DNA of 64,000 nucleotides. Source: Alectryocaccobium sp964389285. Lineage in GTDB: Bacteria; Bacillota; Clostridia; Lachnospirales; Lachnospiraceae. A model generated the notes under the pieces. That model was not told the origin of the DNA. It saw nothing but the letters and a program-made list of their open reading frames with translations, and searched no databases. Location of the stretch: positions 248,001 through 312,000 of the forward strand of contig CAYMCZ010000001.1 in NCBI GenBank assembly GCA_964389285.1, given 5' to 3'. Position numbers and translations under genes: made by a program. Shown one piece after another: positions 9,145 to 17,811 of the stretch (position 1 is the stretch's first letter; the number at the start of each line of letters is the position of its first letter).

Positions 9145-10104
9145 TTATACCATATGTGTATTTGCTTTAACGTATTCCACTCCGCCGTAAAGCTGATTAT
9201 ACTCGTCCATTACAGCCTGATCCTCTGACCATGCCTGAAGATCCGTCGGATACATTATTACGTATACTCCGCCGTTTGCCTCTCCCAGATAGTCGTAATG
9301 AGGCAGCATTTCATAGCTGTCATCGGTATAAAATCCGATCGAAAACAGAAGTCCGCCCGTAAAACCGTATTTTTCCATATATTTGTTATAACTGTCGATA
9401 TGATAAAACGAGAAGAAATCACTGTCCTGTGAAGGAATCATATATTTGAACTGATCTTCATTCCACGAAGACGGCAGACAGACAAGCAGAGCATCATCCA
9501 GCAGCATTTCATAGCTGCCATCCGACAGTTTTTCATAAGTCCAGCTCCAGCGTCCGAAGCTTTCTTTTTCAGCCGTTTGTTCCGTATTATCGCCGTCAGG
9601 CTTAACCGTATTCGTAATTATATTCGTCAGTGCCCACAGGCTGCGGTCATTTCCTATGAGATAATGTTCAAACGTTCCCGCTTCCAGATTGCCCATATTG
9701 AAATCAACGGAAAATGTATTGCCTTCGGAATCTTCAAAGACAAACCCTTCGCTGTAGTCCTCTGCCACCTCATCGGTAGCCGCCTCTACGGTTATCTTAT
9801 CGAGAGCGTCAAAAACGTCCTGTATAATATCAGCGTCTGACACCGTATATGTCGTAACGCCTCCCTCTCCCGCAAAATAATAAACCATGTTTGTAATTGC
9901 GTCTGCGGAAAAGTTTTCGGCAAAAGCTTCCATGTCTTCGCCAAGCACATTCCAGATTTTTCCGCCCGCCTCTTTTGGCTCAGACGATGAACTGCCCGAA
10001 GTCTGCGATCCGGTATCCGGCTGAGCTGGAGAGGAACAGGCTGCCAAGCCCGTCACGAGAACAGCCGCAAGAGCGACTGCCATAATTGAAGATGTTTTTT
10101 TCAT
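9145..10104 (-). CDS. Lipoprotein of unknown function
   Basis: A 319-residue lipoprotein with signal MKKTSSIMAVALAAVLVTGL and lipobox LAAC, then a Ser/Gly linker. The mature protein is acidic and rich in Tyr and Trp. It contains a beta-rich stretch with a plausible extracellular ligand-binding look (GNTFSVDFNMGNLEAGTFEH, WALTNIITNT), but no named family is recognised. It is separated from the ADP-ribosylglycohydrolase gene by about 100 bp and precedes the ClC gene by 34 bp on the same strand. Confidence 0.75.
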   Translation of the reverse strand: MKKTSSIMAVALAAVLVTGLAACSSPAQPDTGSQTSGSSSSEPKEAGGKIWNVLGEDMEAFAENFSADAITNMVYYFAGEGGVTTYTVSDADIIQDVFDALDKITVEAATDEVAEDYSEGFVFEDSEGNTFSVDFNMGNLEAGTFEHYLIGNDRSLWALTNIITNTVKPDGDNTEQTAEKESFGRWSWTYEKLSDGSYEMLLDDALLVCLPSSWNEDQFKYMIPSQDSDFFSFYHIDSYNKYMEKYGFTGGLLFSIGFYTDDSYEMLPHYDYLGEANGGVYVIMYPTDLQAWSEDQAVMDEYNQLYGGVEYVKANTHMV

Positions 10105-10204
10105 AATGATGTACGCTCCCTTCGTTTTTTAATAATTCCGGCAAATAACCGATACTTGTTATATTAATATACCAAAAAAGCGTCATAATTTCCATAATCT
10201 TCTT

Positions 10205-12307
10205 TTATTCATCTGAGCTTTTCCATGTTTTAAATACTGCCCTTGCCTGCTTTTCAATATCAATGCCGTTTTCTTTGTTTATGATATCCAAATACCCGTC
10301 AGTTATGCTCTCAACTCCTCTGAAAGCTCCGCATAAGGCTCCGGCTATACTTGCAACGGCGCTTGTCTCGTCACCTATGTTTACACCGTCATAGATACAT
10401 TCCATGGTTCTGCCGCGATTCACTATAAAAATACCGATTGCGGCCGGTACGGTTTCCGCTATGGCAGGACCGCTGCCGATCCTTTCCCTTATCTCACGGA
10501 TCGGATTGTCTCCTGAATGGGCATGTATTGCGGCTTCTATGGCCATTTCGAGCCGTTTTACGACAGACGGCCCCGGATATACATGTATATCTTTTCTCGC
10601 TCTGCCCAGTTCCTCTCCCTTAATACATCCGTACTGAGCGGATTTTACAATGCTGTATACCGTAGCGTTTTCACCTAAAGCCTCACTTACGGCCGCTGCT
10701 ACGGCGCAGGCTCCGGATATACTGTACGGATCGTCATGCGATGAAACGGTTATCTCCATCGCATCCATAACAGCCTTTTCAACGTCCCCGCCGCTGAAAA
10801 TCCCCGCGGTATATGCTTTTACTGCCGCCCCGTTTGAAGACAGCGCGTAATAATGTCCCTTGAAAAGTTTGTTGCCCAGATGACCCATGTGATCCCAAAT
10901 ACTCATGGTTTTTTTCTCGTTCATCAGCATGACTGCTTTTTTTGTGGTAAGTCCGGCAAAGGGCTCAAAATATTCCGTATCTCCCCATTTAAGCAGGGCG
11001 TCTCCTGCAGTCTCTTTCGTGATCCTGCCTTCTGCTTTTAATATTTCGTCCGTCAGCATATAAGGTATGCTGAATGCATCGGTCACCTGTCCCGCCCTGC
11101 GTCCTCTGGCCTGCACATCCGCGGGAGGCGTCTTAAATTCCGTGACTCTTCCTCCGAAAAGCTTTATTATCTGTCCGGTGGATTTGGCCTCTGTAGCAGC
11201 TCCCATAGCGTCGCCCACCGCAGCCGCGAGTATGCAGCCTGCAATTTTATCATATATTCTATCGTTCATCTTACACCCCGATCCCGACGCAGATATACGA
11301 TACGTTCTATATCGTCCGCCGTTTTTTTTAAGATCAAATCCGTTTGCCTTATCTATAGTCGGAACAAAATGCGCCGGAAATACAGCCGCGCCGCAGAGAG
11401 CTCCGGCCATTGCTCCCGCTATCGTTGCCAGCGTATCCGTGTCATATCCCGCGTTTACGGCGCTTATGATCACATCCATTGCATTGCCCTCTCCCGCCGC
11501 AAACAGACCGAACGCGCTTGGAACGGCTTCGGCTATGTGCAGTCCGGTTCCGATCCTGTCAGAAATCTCTTTCATCTTTTCTTCCAAAGTTCCGGATCCG
11601 AGACCTATATTCACCGCCATCTCAATTCTTTTTATTACGGAAGGCCCGGCGACATCCCTTCCTATCTCTCTTCCGATCCGTTCTCCTTCTCTTGCTCCGT
11701 ATAATCCTGCTCCTATTACGCTGTAAACGTCAGCGTCCTCTTTTAACGCCTCGGCAACAGCCGCCGCCGTCGCGCAGCCTCCGGAAATCGCAAGATAAGT
11801 GTCATGGGTTACCGCCGTCACCATCGCGGCTTCGGAAATGGCTTTTTCAACATCTCCGGCATTGAAAAGCCCTATCGGCGATATTTTCATGGCCGCTCCG
11901 TTCGTCGCCTGCCTGGGAAGAAGCTGAATCGCGTCTGACTGCGGAAGGGGCTCTCCCTTAAAACGCTTTATGGCCATCCTTGTGGTAGGTCCGGCAAAGC
12001 GATCGAAAAAAACCGCATGCTCCGACCAGTCTATCAGTGCTCTCCTGATTACTTCAGCATTTATTTCGCCTTCACTGTCTATAATATGCCTTGTAATAAA
12101 GTAGGCAGAACTGAAATCGTCCGTAGCCTGCCCCGGCTGATTTCCCTTTGCGAATGTATCCATGGGAGTGATCTCAAAATCAGTCACTGTATGTCCGAAA
12201 TATTCTTTTATCTGTTCGGTTGTCCTTGCCTCTGTCGCGGCGCCCATGGCATCGCCGGCGCCCGCTCCGGTCAGACAGCCCAGTATCCTGTCATTTAAAT
12301 TATACAT
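10205..12307 (-). CDS. Tandem ADP-ribosylglycohydrolase (DraG/MacroD2-like fold), two-domain fusion
   Basis: A 700-residue protein made of two homologous ADP-ribosylglycohydrolase domains, residues about 1-335 and 347-700. Both begin alike: ILGCLTGAGAGDAMGAATEA and IAGCILAAAVGDAMGAATEA. Domain 1 keeps the Mg-binding motifs GQATDD and GYDTDT. Domain 2 has GQVTDA and GDETSA, losing key Asp residues. The family removes ADP-ribose or cleaves related N-glycosides. The start at 12307 has a GGAG site. The second domain is preceded by a GGGGTG sequence and an ATG, as if two tandem genes had fused. It is the last gene of the sugar ABC/PfkB operon, so a role in ribosylated-compound salvage is inferred. 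Confidence 0.88.
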   Translation of the reverse strand: MYNLNDRILGCLTGAGAGDAMGAATEARTTEQIKEYFGHTVTDFEITPMDTFAKGNQPGQATDDFSSAYFITRHIIDSEGEINAEVIRRALIDWSEHAVFFDRFAGPTTRMAIKRFKGEPLPQSDAIQLLPRQATNGAAMKISPIGLFNAGDVEKAISEAAMVTAVTHDTYLAISGGCATAAAVAEALKEDADVYSVIGAGLYGAREGERIGREIGRDVAGPSVIKRIEMAVNIGLGSGTLEEKMKEISDRIGTGLHIAEAVPSAFGLFAAGEGNAMDVIISAVNAGYDTDTLATIAGAMAGALCGAAVFPAHFVPTIDKANGFDLKKNGGRYRTYRISASGSGCKMNDRIYDKIAGCILAAAVGDAMGAATEAKSTGQIIKLFGGRVTEFKTPPADVQARGRRAGQVTDAFSIPYMLTDEILKAEGRITKETAGDALLKWGDTEYFEPFAGLTTKKAVMLMNEKKTMSIWDHMGHLGNKLFKGHYYALSSNGAAVKAYTAGIFSGGDVEKAVMDAMEITVSSHDDPYSISGACAVAAAVSEALGENATVYSIVKSAQYGCIKGEELGRARKDIHVYPGPSVVKRLEMAIEAAIHAHSGDNPIREIRERIGSGPAIAETVPAAIGIFIVNRGRTMECIYDGVNIGDETSAVASIAGALCGAFRGVESITDGYLDIINKENGIDIEKQARAVFKTWKSSDE

Positions 12308-12379
12308 AAGTGCTCCGTTTTTCTTAGAACTGTTTTTATGCTTTTCATGAGGCTGTATATAGCAAAAGCCCCATGAATA

Positions 12380-12418
12380 ACTGTCGCACCGGACGGAAAA
12401 AACGTCCGATGCGACAGT
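12380..12418 (-). terminator. intercistronic hairpin with CTGTCGCA arms
   Basis: 16-bp arms at 12380-12395 (actgtcgcaccggacg) and 12403-12418 with one mismatch and an A/T-rich loop. It follows the binding-protein gene and precedes the ADP-ribosylglycohydrolase gene. There is no strong T-tail, so it may be a partial terminator or an mRNA-stabilising structure that raises expression of the binding protein over the last gene. Confidence 0.65.
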
Positions 12419-12440
12419 CAGGTAAGAAATGAAATATTTA

Positions 12441-13532
12441 TTAATGCCAGTCATCCATGGATGCTACGTTTTCAGCCGTTACAACTGCCATGGGAGTGCT
12501 GTCACCAATCTCCGATACATCCTGTCCTTCAAGATATTTCAGCATGATGATTACGGCTTCTCTGCCCATGAGATAAGGTGCCATTGCGACAGTCGCGTCA
12601 TAAGTACCTTCTTTGATGGCTTCTTTTGCTTCCGCCGTGAAATCAACGCCTACAACCATTACCTGGTCTTTCATGTCTCTTTCCTGAAGAGCCTTTACAA
12701 CTCCGAGAGCCATGTCGTCGTTGCCGCAGGTGAAACCTACAAGATCAGGATTAGCGTCAATTATTATAGCTGCCGCGTCATAAGCTTTCTGAACATCAAA
12801 ATCACACTGTTCGATAGATACGATCTCATAATCCGCTGCTTCAAAAGCTTCTTTCGCTCCGTCGCGGCGGGCGTCAGCCTGTGTGCCGCCTTCGTTTCCT
12901 GCGATAATAGCGACCTTTTTGCTGTCTGACGTATTATTTTCGATGATGTACTCTGCTCCTAAGGTACCCTGTGATTTGAAATCAACAGTGATTTTTCCGG
13001 CAATCGTCCCGTTTGCCTTTGTAAGAGCTTCTTCGTCAACCTCATTTCCGGTGGTGATGATAGCCACACCGTCCTGATTTGCCTGAACTATACCTGAAAT
13101 AAGGCAGTCTCCGGTAAGCGGTGATACAGCTATTGCCGCATAATCTTTAAGCAGCATGTTTTCAAGGATGTTGAGCTGTCCTTCCGTATCCGTGTCGGAA
13201 TCGGTTGCCTGTACGTCGATTGTAACGCCGTATTCCGCCGCCGTATCCTCATATCCTTCCTGCATCGTCACCCAGAAAGAATTGGACAGGGTGCTTTCGA
13301 TTGCCCCGAGAGCCGCTCCCGTATCCTTCGCCGGAAGGGGCGCGAGATCTTCGTCAACCTGAGCGAGCGCTTTCTCAAACACCGTCATCTCACCGGATTC
13401 GGATGAAGAGCCTGTCGCTTGCTCTGTCACGGATGCATCGGATGAGCCTTCATCCGAAGGACTGCTGCAGGCAGCTGCAAACGCAGATGCCACCGCTGCG
13501 CAAAGCAGCATGCTTAATGCTTTCTTTTTCAT
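12441..13532 (-). CDS. Sugar ABC transporter substrate-binding lipoprotein (ribose type)
   Basis: A 363-residue type I periplasmic-binding-protein homologue anchored by a lipobox (FAAACSS). The mature part starts with a Ser-rich linker and shows the ribose-binding family pattern: FWVTMQEGYEDTAAEYG, AIAVSPLTGDCLISGI, KVAIIAGNEGG, FTCGNDDMALGVVKAL. It delivers a sugar or nucleoside-like ligand to the permease and ATPase encoded upstream. It lies between the PfkB kinase (35 bp) and the intercistronic hairpin. The exact ligand cannot be read from the sequence. Confidence 0.92.
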   Translation of the reverse strand: MKKKALSMLLCAAVASAFAAACSSPSDEGSSDASVTEQATGSSSESGEMTVFEKALAQVDEDLAPLPAKDTGAALGAIESTLSNSFWVTMQEGYEDTAAEYGVTIDVQATDSDTDTEGQLNILENMLLKDYAAIAVSPLTGDCLISGIVQANQDGVAIITTGNEVDEEALTKANGTIAGKITVDFKSQGTLGAEYIIENNTSDSKKVAIIAGNEGGTQADARRDGAKEAFEAADYEIVSIEQCDFDVQKAYDAAAIIIDANPDLVGFTCGNDDMALGVVKALQERDMKDQVMVVGVDFTAEAKEAIKEGTYDATVAMAPYLMGREAVIIMLKYLEGQDVSEIGDSTPMAVVTAENVASMDDWH

Positions 13533-13567
13533 CTCGATTTTCTCTCCTCTTAAAGAAAATTATTTAT

Positions 13568-14506
13568 TTAAAGGGCTTTGCCCATTAAATCCAGAACGTC
13601 TTTTTCATTTGCGCGGCTTCTTGGGCCGCTGACCGTGCATTTCAGTGCCGCTGCCGCTCCGGCGAACTGAAGAGCTTTCTGTCTGTCTGAGCCTTTGTCG
13701 TAATAAGCATACATCAAGGCGCCCGTGAAACAGTCGCCCGCGCCTGTCGTGTCCACGACATTGACTTTATAAGCGGGGGCATTATATTGCCTTTGCCCGT
13801 CATACCAGAAAGCTCCGTTTTTTCCGGCAGTCAGGATGACTCCGTCTCTAACGGAATACTTATCCTGTACGGCTTTCATGGCCTTTATCGGATCTTTCTC
13901 TCCCGTCATTTCCAGATATCCGTCCCGGCCGCTGATAAACAGGGTGCAAAGAGTCATCATTTTTTCGATATCATTAATACCCGTGCCGCATATTTTCATA
14001 AACGAAGGCACACACTGCATGTTATAGACCACGGGCCTGCCTTTATGCGCCGCCTGCGCTGCCAAATGAAGGGCCGCCTTCGGGGAAAACATGTCGCAGT
14101 AAAAGATATCTGTTTCATCCATGATATCAGACGGAAGCTGCTCGGGCTGTAATGCAAATACCGAATCGCCCGGATTTGCAAAGATACAGTGTCTCCCTCC
14201 GGGAGCCGTTATAATATATGTATGTAAGGTTGTTCCGTTTTCTTTTGTGATAAGATAAGTGTCGTCCACTCCTTCTTCCCTAAGAGATTTACGAAACAAA
14301 ACACCGTGATTATCGTCGCCGATCTGTCCGGTCTGAAACGCCTTCATCCCGAGATGAGCGCAGGCCGCCGATACGTTTGCAGCACTTCCTCCGGGAACAA
14401 GTTCTTCATGAGATATAAGTGCGAACCCGTCGTCTTTCGGGAGTTCGTGGCTGTTTATGACTATATCCATTGCCACGGCTCCGAGAGATAATATCCTCCT
14501 GCTCAT
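13568..14506 (-). CDS. PfkB-family carbohydrate kinase (ribokinase-like)
   Basis: A 312-residue cytoplasmic kinase that should phosphorylate the imported sugar. It shows the N-terminal PfkB signature region (LVPGGSAANVSAACAHLG) and the C-terminal catalytic motif DTTGAGDCFTGALMYA with the active-site Asp. The start immediately follows the permease stop codon; the permease end supplies its GAGGTG ribosome site, so the two are translationally coupled. Family membership is clear; the substrate could be ribose, another pentose or a nucleoside. Confidence 0.92.
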   Translation of the reverse strand: MSRRILSLGAVAMDIVINSHELPKDDGFALISHEELVPGGSAANVSAACAHLGMKAFQTGQIGDDNHGVLFRKSLREEGVDDTYLITKENGTTLHTYIITAPGGRHCIFANPGDSVFALQPEQLPSDIMDETDIFYCDMFSPKAALHLAAQAAHKGRPVVYNMQCVPSFMKICGTGINDIEKMMTLCTLFISGRDGYLEMTGEKDPIKAMKAVQDKYSVRDGVILTAGKNGAFWYDGQRQYNAPAYKVNVVDTTGAGDCFTGALMYAYYDKGSDRQKALQFAGAAAALKCTVSGPRSRANEKDVLDLMGKAL

Positions 14507-15461
14507 TTACACCTCACTTCTCTTCCTTTTATTCTTTTCCGAAATTATGACGGCAATTATAAGGATTACGCCGGTCAGAACCTGCTGATAATGCTTTGAA
14601 ACCGACATTACCACAAGTCCCGTCCGAAGGACATTAAGTATCAGACAAGCTATAAACGTCCCTGTCATACTGCCCTTTCCGCCCTGCATCCTGGTGCCGC
14701 CGAGTATTACGGCCGCAATCGCATCCATTTCATAACCCTGTCCGGCGAGCGGCTCGGCCGAATTAAGACGCGATGTCACTATCATACCCGCCACGCCGGC
14801 ACAAAGACCGCATATCGAAAAAATGATTATCTTAACTTTCTTTACGCTAACTCCGGAACGGTTAACCGCCAGCGCGTTCGTTCCGCAGAACAGACAATGA
14901 CTGCCGAGTACCGTTCTGTGAAGCACTATACCGCCCGTAACCGCTATGGCAACGGAAAGAACTATCGGAACATTTACCGGCCCGATCTTACCGGAACCCA
15001 AAAAAGTAAATATATCCGAGAAGCCCGTAATGGGCTTGGCATTTGTCCATACGAGAATCAGTCCGCGCAGTATGGCCATCATGGCCAGCGTAACTATAAA
15101 AGAGTTTATCTTGCCGAATGATATGAGCATGCCGTTTGCCATACCGATACCGGCCGAAATCGCAAGTCCGAGAATTACCGCGAGCAAAGGGGGAAAGCCT
15201 GCCATGCACATCATCCCCATGACCGTGCCCGAAAACCCGAGTATGGCGCCAACCGAAAGATCAATCTCTCCCATGGAAATAACGAAGGTCATCCCCACGG
15301 ACAGAACCAGATATACGGCAGACTGATTTAAGGTGTTTCTGAATGTCTTCCAGCCGAAAAAATGCGGCGATGCCAGAGAAAAAAACCAATATGACAGCAA
15401 TCAGTATACCTGTCAGAAACAGCAGATATGAATGTGTCCGTAATTTATTTTTCAATTTCAT
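14507..15461 (-). pseudogene. Sugar ABC transporter permease (RbsC type), frameshifted
   Basis: A branched-chain/ribose-type permease in two frames. The N-terminal piece (MKLKNKLRTHSYLLFL, first membrane helix) starts at 15461. The remainder (LASPHFFGWKTFRNTL onward, with SMGEIDLSVGAILG and GGTRMQGGKGS) continues in another frame to 14507. The switch lies at a run of seven A (15379-15385; T on the coding strand). Six T would restore one reading frame, so one extra base is present. The rest is intact, suggesting a sequencing error, a very recent mutation or slippage-based phase variation. The start overlaps the ATPase gene by 17 bp. Confidence 0.85.
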
Positions 15462-16209
15462 CCTCCGCAATGGAGCCATATCCATATGAACCCGTAATCA
15501 TAGATATTACTTCTTCCAGATTTGTTTCTTTTGTTTTGAGCTCGGCTATAACCCTGCCCTGCCTCATAATGCAGATCCTGTCCGAAACCTCCAGCACCTG
15601 AGGCATGTTGTGGCTTATTATAATTACTGCGTATCCGTCCGACGCAAGCTTTCTGATAAGCTTTATAACCGCTCTCGTTTCATTTACTCCCATAGCCGCG
15701 GTCGGCTCATCAAAAATAAACACCTGTCCGCCTCTGTTTATAAGGCGGGCCACTGCCACTCCCTGTCGTTGGCCTCCGCTTAAGTCCCCCACCGGAACAG
15801 TTACGTCAGGTATCTGAATATCCAGGTCTTTTAAAATCCTCTCGGCTTCTTTTTTCATCTCTTTTTTCTTTAAAAAGCCGAATCTGGATATCTCGTTCCC
15901 CAAAAAAAGATTGGATGTAACGTCCATCGTATTGCCGAGAGCGAGATCCTGATATACGGTGGATACTCCGGCCTCGATAGCCGTCCTCGTATTCAGAGAG
16001 CCATAACTTTTTCCGTCTATATTTATATATCCTCTGTCGGGCTTAAGCACGCCCGAAAACATTTTTATCAGGGTCGATTTGCCTGCGCCGTTGTCACCTG
16101 CGATGGCAAGCACTTCGCCCTTGTAAGCACTGACCGACACTCCCCTGAGTGCCTGAACGTGCCCGAAATCCTTATATATATCTATGGCTTTTAAATAAGC
16201 TTCACTCAT
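15445..16209 (-). CDS. Sugar ABC transporter ATP-binding protein
   Basis: A 254-residue single-domain ATPase of the ribose/fructose importer class, half the length of two-domain RbsA. It has Walker A GDNGAGKST, signature LSGGQRQGVAVAR, Walker B VFIFDEPTAAM and the H-loop region IIISHN. It is the first gene of the operon ATPase, permease, kinase, binding protein, ADP-ribosylglycohydrolase. The GGGAG site lies 6 bp before the ATG, and a strong promoter with paired palindromes lies about 45-80 bp upstream. Confidence 0.93.
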   Translation of the reverse strand: MSEAYLKAIDIYKDFGHVQALRGVSVSAYKGEVLAIAGDNGAGKSTLIKMFSGVLKPDRGYINIDGKSYGSLNTRTAIEAGVSTVYQDLALGNTMDVTSNLFLGNEISRFGFLKKKEMKKEAERILKDLDIQIPDVTVPVGDLSGGQRQGVAVARLINRGGQVFIFDEPTAAMGVNETRAVIKLIRKLASDGYAVIIISHNMPQVLEVSDRICIMRQGRVIAELKTKETNLEEVISMITGSYGYGSIAEDEIEK

Positions 16210-16239
16210 TGCAGCTCCCGAAAAACGACATAAAAAATA

Positions 16240-16288
16240 AACCGGTTGTATGCGGACAAATTATACAACCGGTTTTAATTCAAGTCAA
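16240..16288 (-). promoter_or_regulatory. Promoter with double AACCGGTT operator
   Basis: Reading the minus strand, -35 TTGACT (16283-16288), a 17-bp spacer and -10 TATAAT (16260-16265) make a near-consensus promoter for the sugar operon. AACCGGTT occurs at 16267-16274 inside the spacer and at 16240-16247 just past the expected start. Together they form a perfect 12-bp inverted repeat (aaccggttgtat, 11-bp gap). Palindromes with a central CG are typical LacI-family operators; the repressor gene is not in the window. A hairpin role is the alternative. Confidence 0.85.
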
Positions 16289-16379
16289 AAAACATGTTAT
16301 GCTATACGTTGCATATCACGATTTACAATTATTGCTTTTTGTTTATATGTTTTTTCTATATATGATTTCGCAAATTAAA

Positions 16380-16426
16380 CAGGGCTGCGTAATATGCAAA
16401 CTGAATGAATATTTCGGCAGCCCTGT
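16380..16426 (-). terminator. short GGGCTG-family hairpin, probable hom terminator
   Basis: Arms cagggctgc (16380-16388) and gcagccctg (16418-16426) extend inward through aatat/atatt pairing. It lies 15 bp past the hom stop codon. Its left half carries GGGCTG and AATATGCA, words also seen in the outer arm of repeat A, so it looks like a shortened member of the same family. The T-tail is weak. Confidence 0.6.
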
Positions 16427-16440
16427 AGAGTTTAAAAGTA

Positions 16441-17730
16441 TTATGAATCATGCACCCGTATTATCGAGGCAACCGAATGAATGCTGTCAAGCGCTTTGAT
16501 TTCTTTGACCGCATTTTCAAACTGCTGCGTCTTTACGGAAGCGGTCATTACGACTATCTCCGCCTTATCTCCTATCTTATCTTTTTGAATAAGCTGCTCT
16601 ATGCTCACCTGATTGGCTCCGAATACGCTTGCGATAGCCGCCAGAACGCCTATCCTGTCTTCCGCAAATATCCGTGTAAAGAATTTGCTTTCGATATCCT
16701 CTTTCTTTTTAATCGGAATAGCTTTGTAACCCAGACATGAATCTTTTCCGGTGCATTTATTATTTATGTTTCTTGTCACCTCGAAAACATCTCCCACTAC
16801 GGCGCTTGCCGTCGGAAGCTCGCCCGCTCCCCGGCCGTAGAACATTGCGTCGTCCACAGCGTCGCCGTGAACAAATACGGCATTAAAAGAATCGTTAACG
16901 GCCGCCATCTGATGGTCTTTGCTGATAAGCATCGGGGTCACGCTTACTTCTATCCCGGACGGCGTATTTTTTGCCATGCCCAGAAGCTTGATAACATATC
17001 CCATATTGTCCGCATATTTGATATCCTCTGCGGTAATCCCCGTAATACCCTCTGTATAGACATCACTGAAACGTACAGACGTCCTGAAACCGAGCGAAGC
17101 CATTATGGCAATCTTTCTTCCGGCGTCATAGCCTTCCACATCAGCTGTAGGATCGGCTTCGGCATAACCCAGTTCTGTGGCAATAGCAAGAGCCTCGCTG
17201 TAATCCATGCCCTCTTTGGTCATCTTGGTAAGTATGAAATTAGTGGTGCCGTTAACGATACCCATAATCTCATCGATATTGTTTCCCGCAAGACAGTGCT
17301 TCAGCGGGCGGATGATCGGTATGCCTCCGGCTACCGCGGCCTCGAAATAGAGATCGACCTGTTTGTCCCTTGCAGCCAGCAGGAGCTCACGTCCGTACTG
17401 GGCAATTACGTCTTTGTTTGCCGTTACTACGTTTTTTCCGGCATTTATGGCTTCGAGCATATATTCCTTCGCGGATTCGATGCCGCCCATAACCTCTATG
17501 ACGATATCGATCTCTGAATCGTTCAGAATTTCGTTAAAATCATTCGTGAGCACAGAGGGATCATCCAGCTTTTTCGCAGCCTTTTCAAGATTCCTGACCA
17601 TTATCTTTTTGATCACGACCTCGCAGCCCAGCTTGTTTTTCATCTCGTCCTTCTGCAGCTTAAGCACTTTATATACGCCTGTTCCTACCGTTCCCAGCCC
17701 GAGAAGGCCCACATATACTTTATCTTTCAT
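16441..17730 (-). CDS. hom: Homoserine dehydrogenase with ACT domain
   Basis: A 429-residue NAD(P)-dependent enzyme converting aspartate semialdehyde to homoserine for threonine and methionine. The N-terminal Rossmann motif is VGLLGLGTVGTGVYKVL. The catalytic region holds GIVNGTTNFILTKM and ELGYAEADPTADVEGYDAGRK. A C-terminal ACT domain (about residues 348-425, FFTRIFAEDRIGVLAAIASVF) should bind threonine for feedback control. It ends next to a hairpin and starts 82 bp past cbiA. Threonine is also the precursor of the aminopropanol arm of cobalamin made through CobD, but that link is only positional. Confidence 0.95.
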   Translation of the reverse strand: MKDKVYVGLLGLGTVGTGVYKVLKLQKDEMKNKLGCEVVIKKIMVRNLEKAAKKLDDPSVLTNDFNEILNDSEIDIVIEVMGGIESAKEYMLEAINAGKNVVTANKDVIAQYGRELLLAARDKQVDLYFEAAVAGGIPIIRPLKHCLAGNNIDEIMGIVNGTTNFILTKMTKEGMDYSEALAIATELGYAEADPTADVEGYDAGRKIAIMASLGFRTSVRFSDVYTEGITGITAEDIKYADNMGYVIKLLGMAKNTPSGIEVSVTPMLISKDHQMAAVNDSFNAVFVHGDAVDDAMFYGRGAGELPTASAVVGDVFEVTRNINNKCTGKDSCLGYKAIPIKKKEDIESKFFTRIFAEDRIGVLAAIASVFGANQVSIEQLIQKDKIGDKAEIVVMTASVKTQQFENAVKEIKALDSIHSVASIIRVHDS

Positions 17731-17811
17731 CTCATTTCCCGCTTTCTTAAAATACTTTGAAATTGATTATAACAACAAACAGTCCCTGTTAGCAAACCAA
17801 AAATTCAAAAA

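Noticed and set aside
11067..11726. 219-codon plus-strand open frame
   Set aside because: It is antisense to the tandem ADP-ribosylglycohydrolase and shows no recognisable domain or ribosome site.
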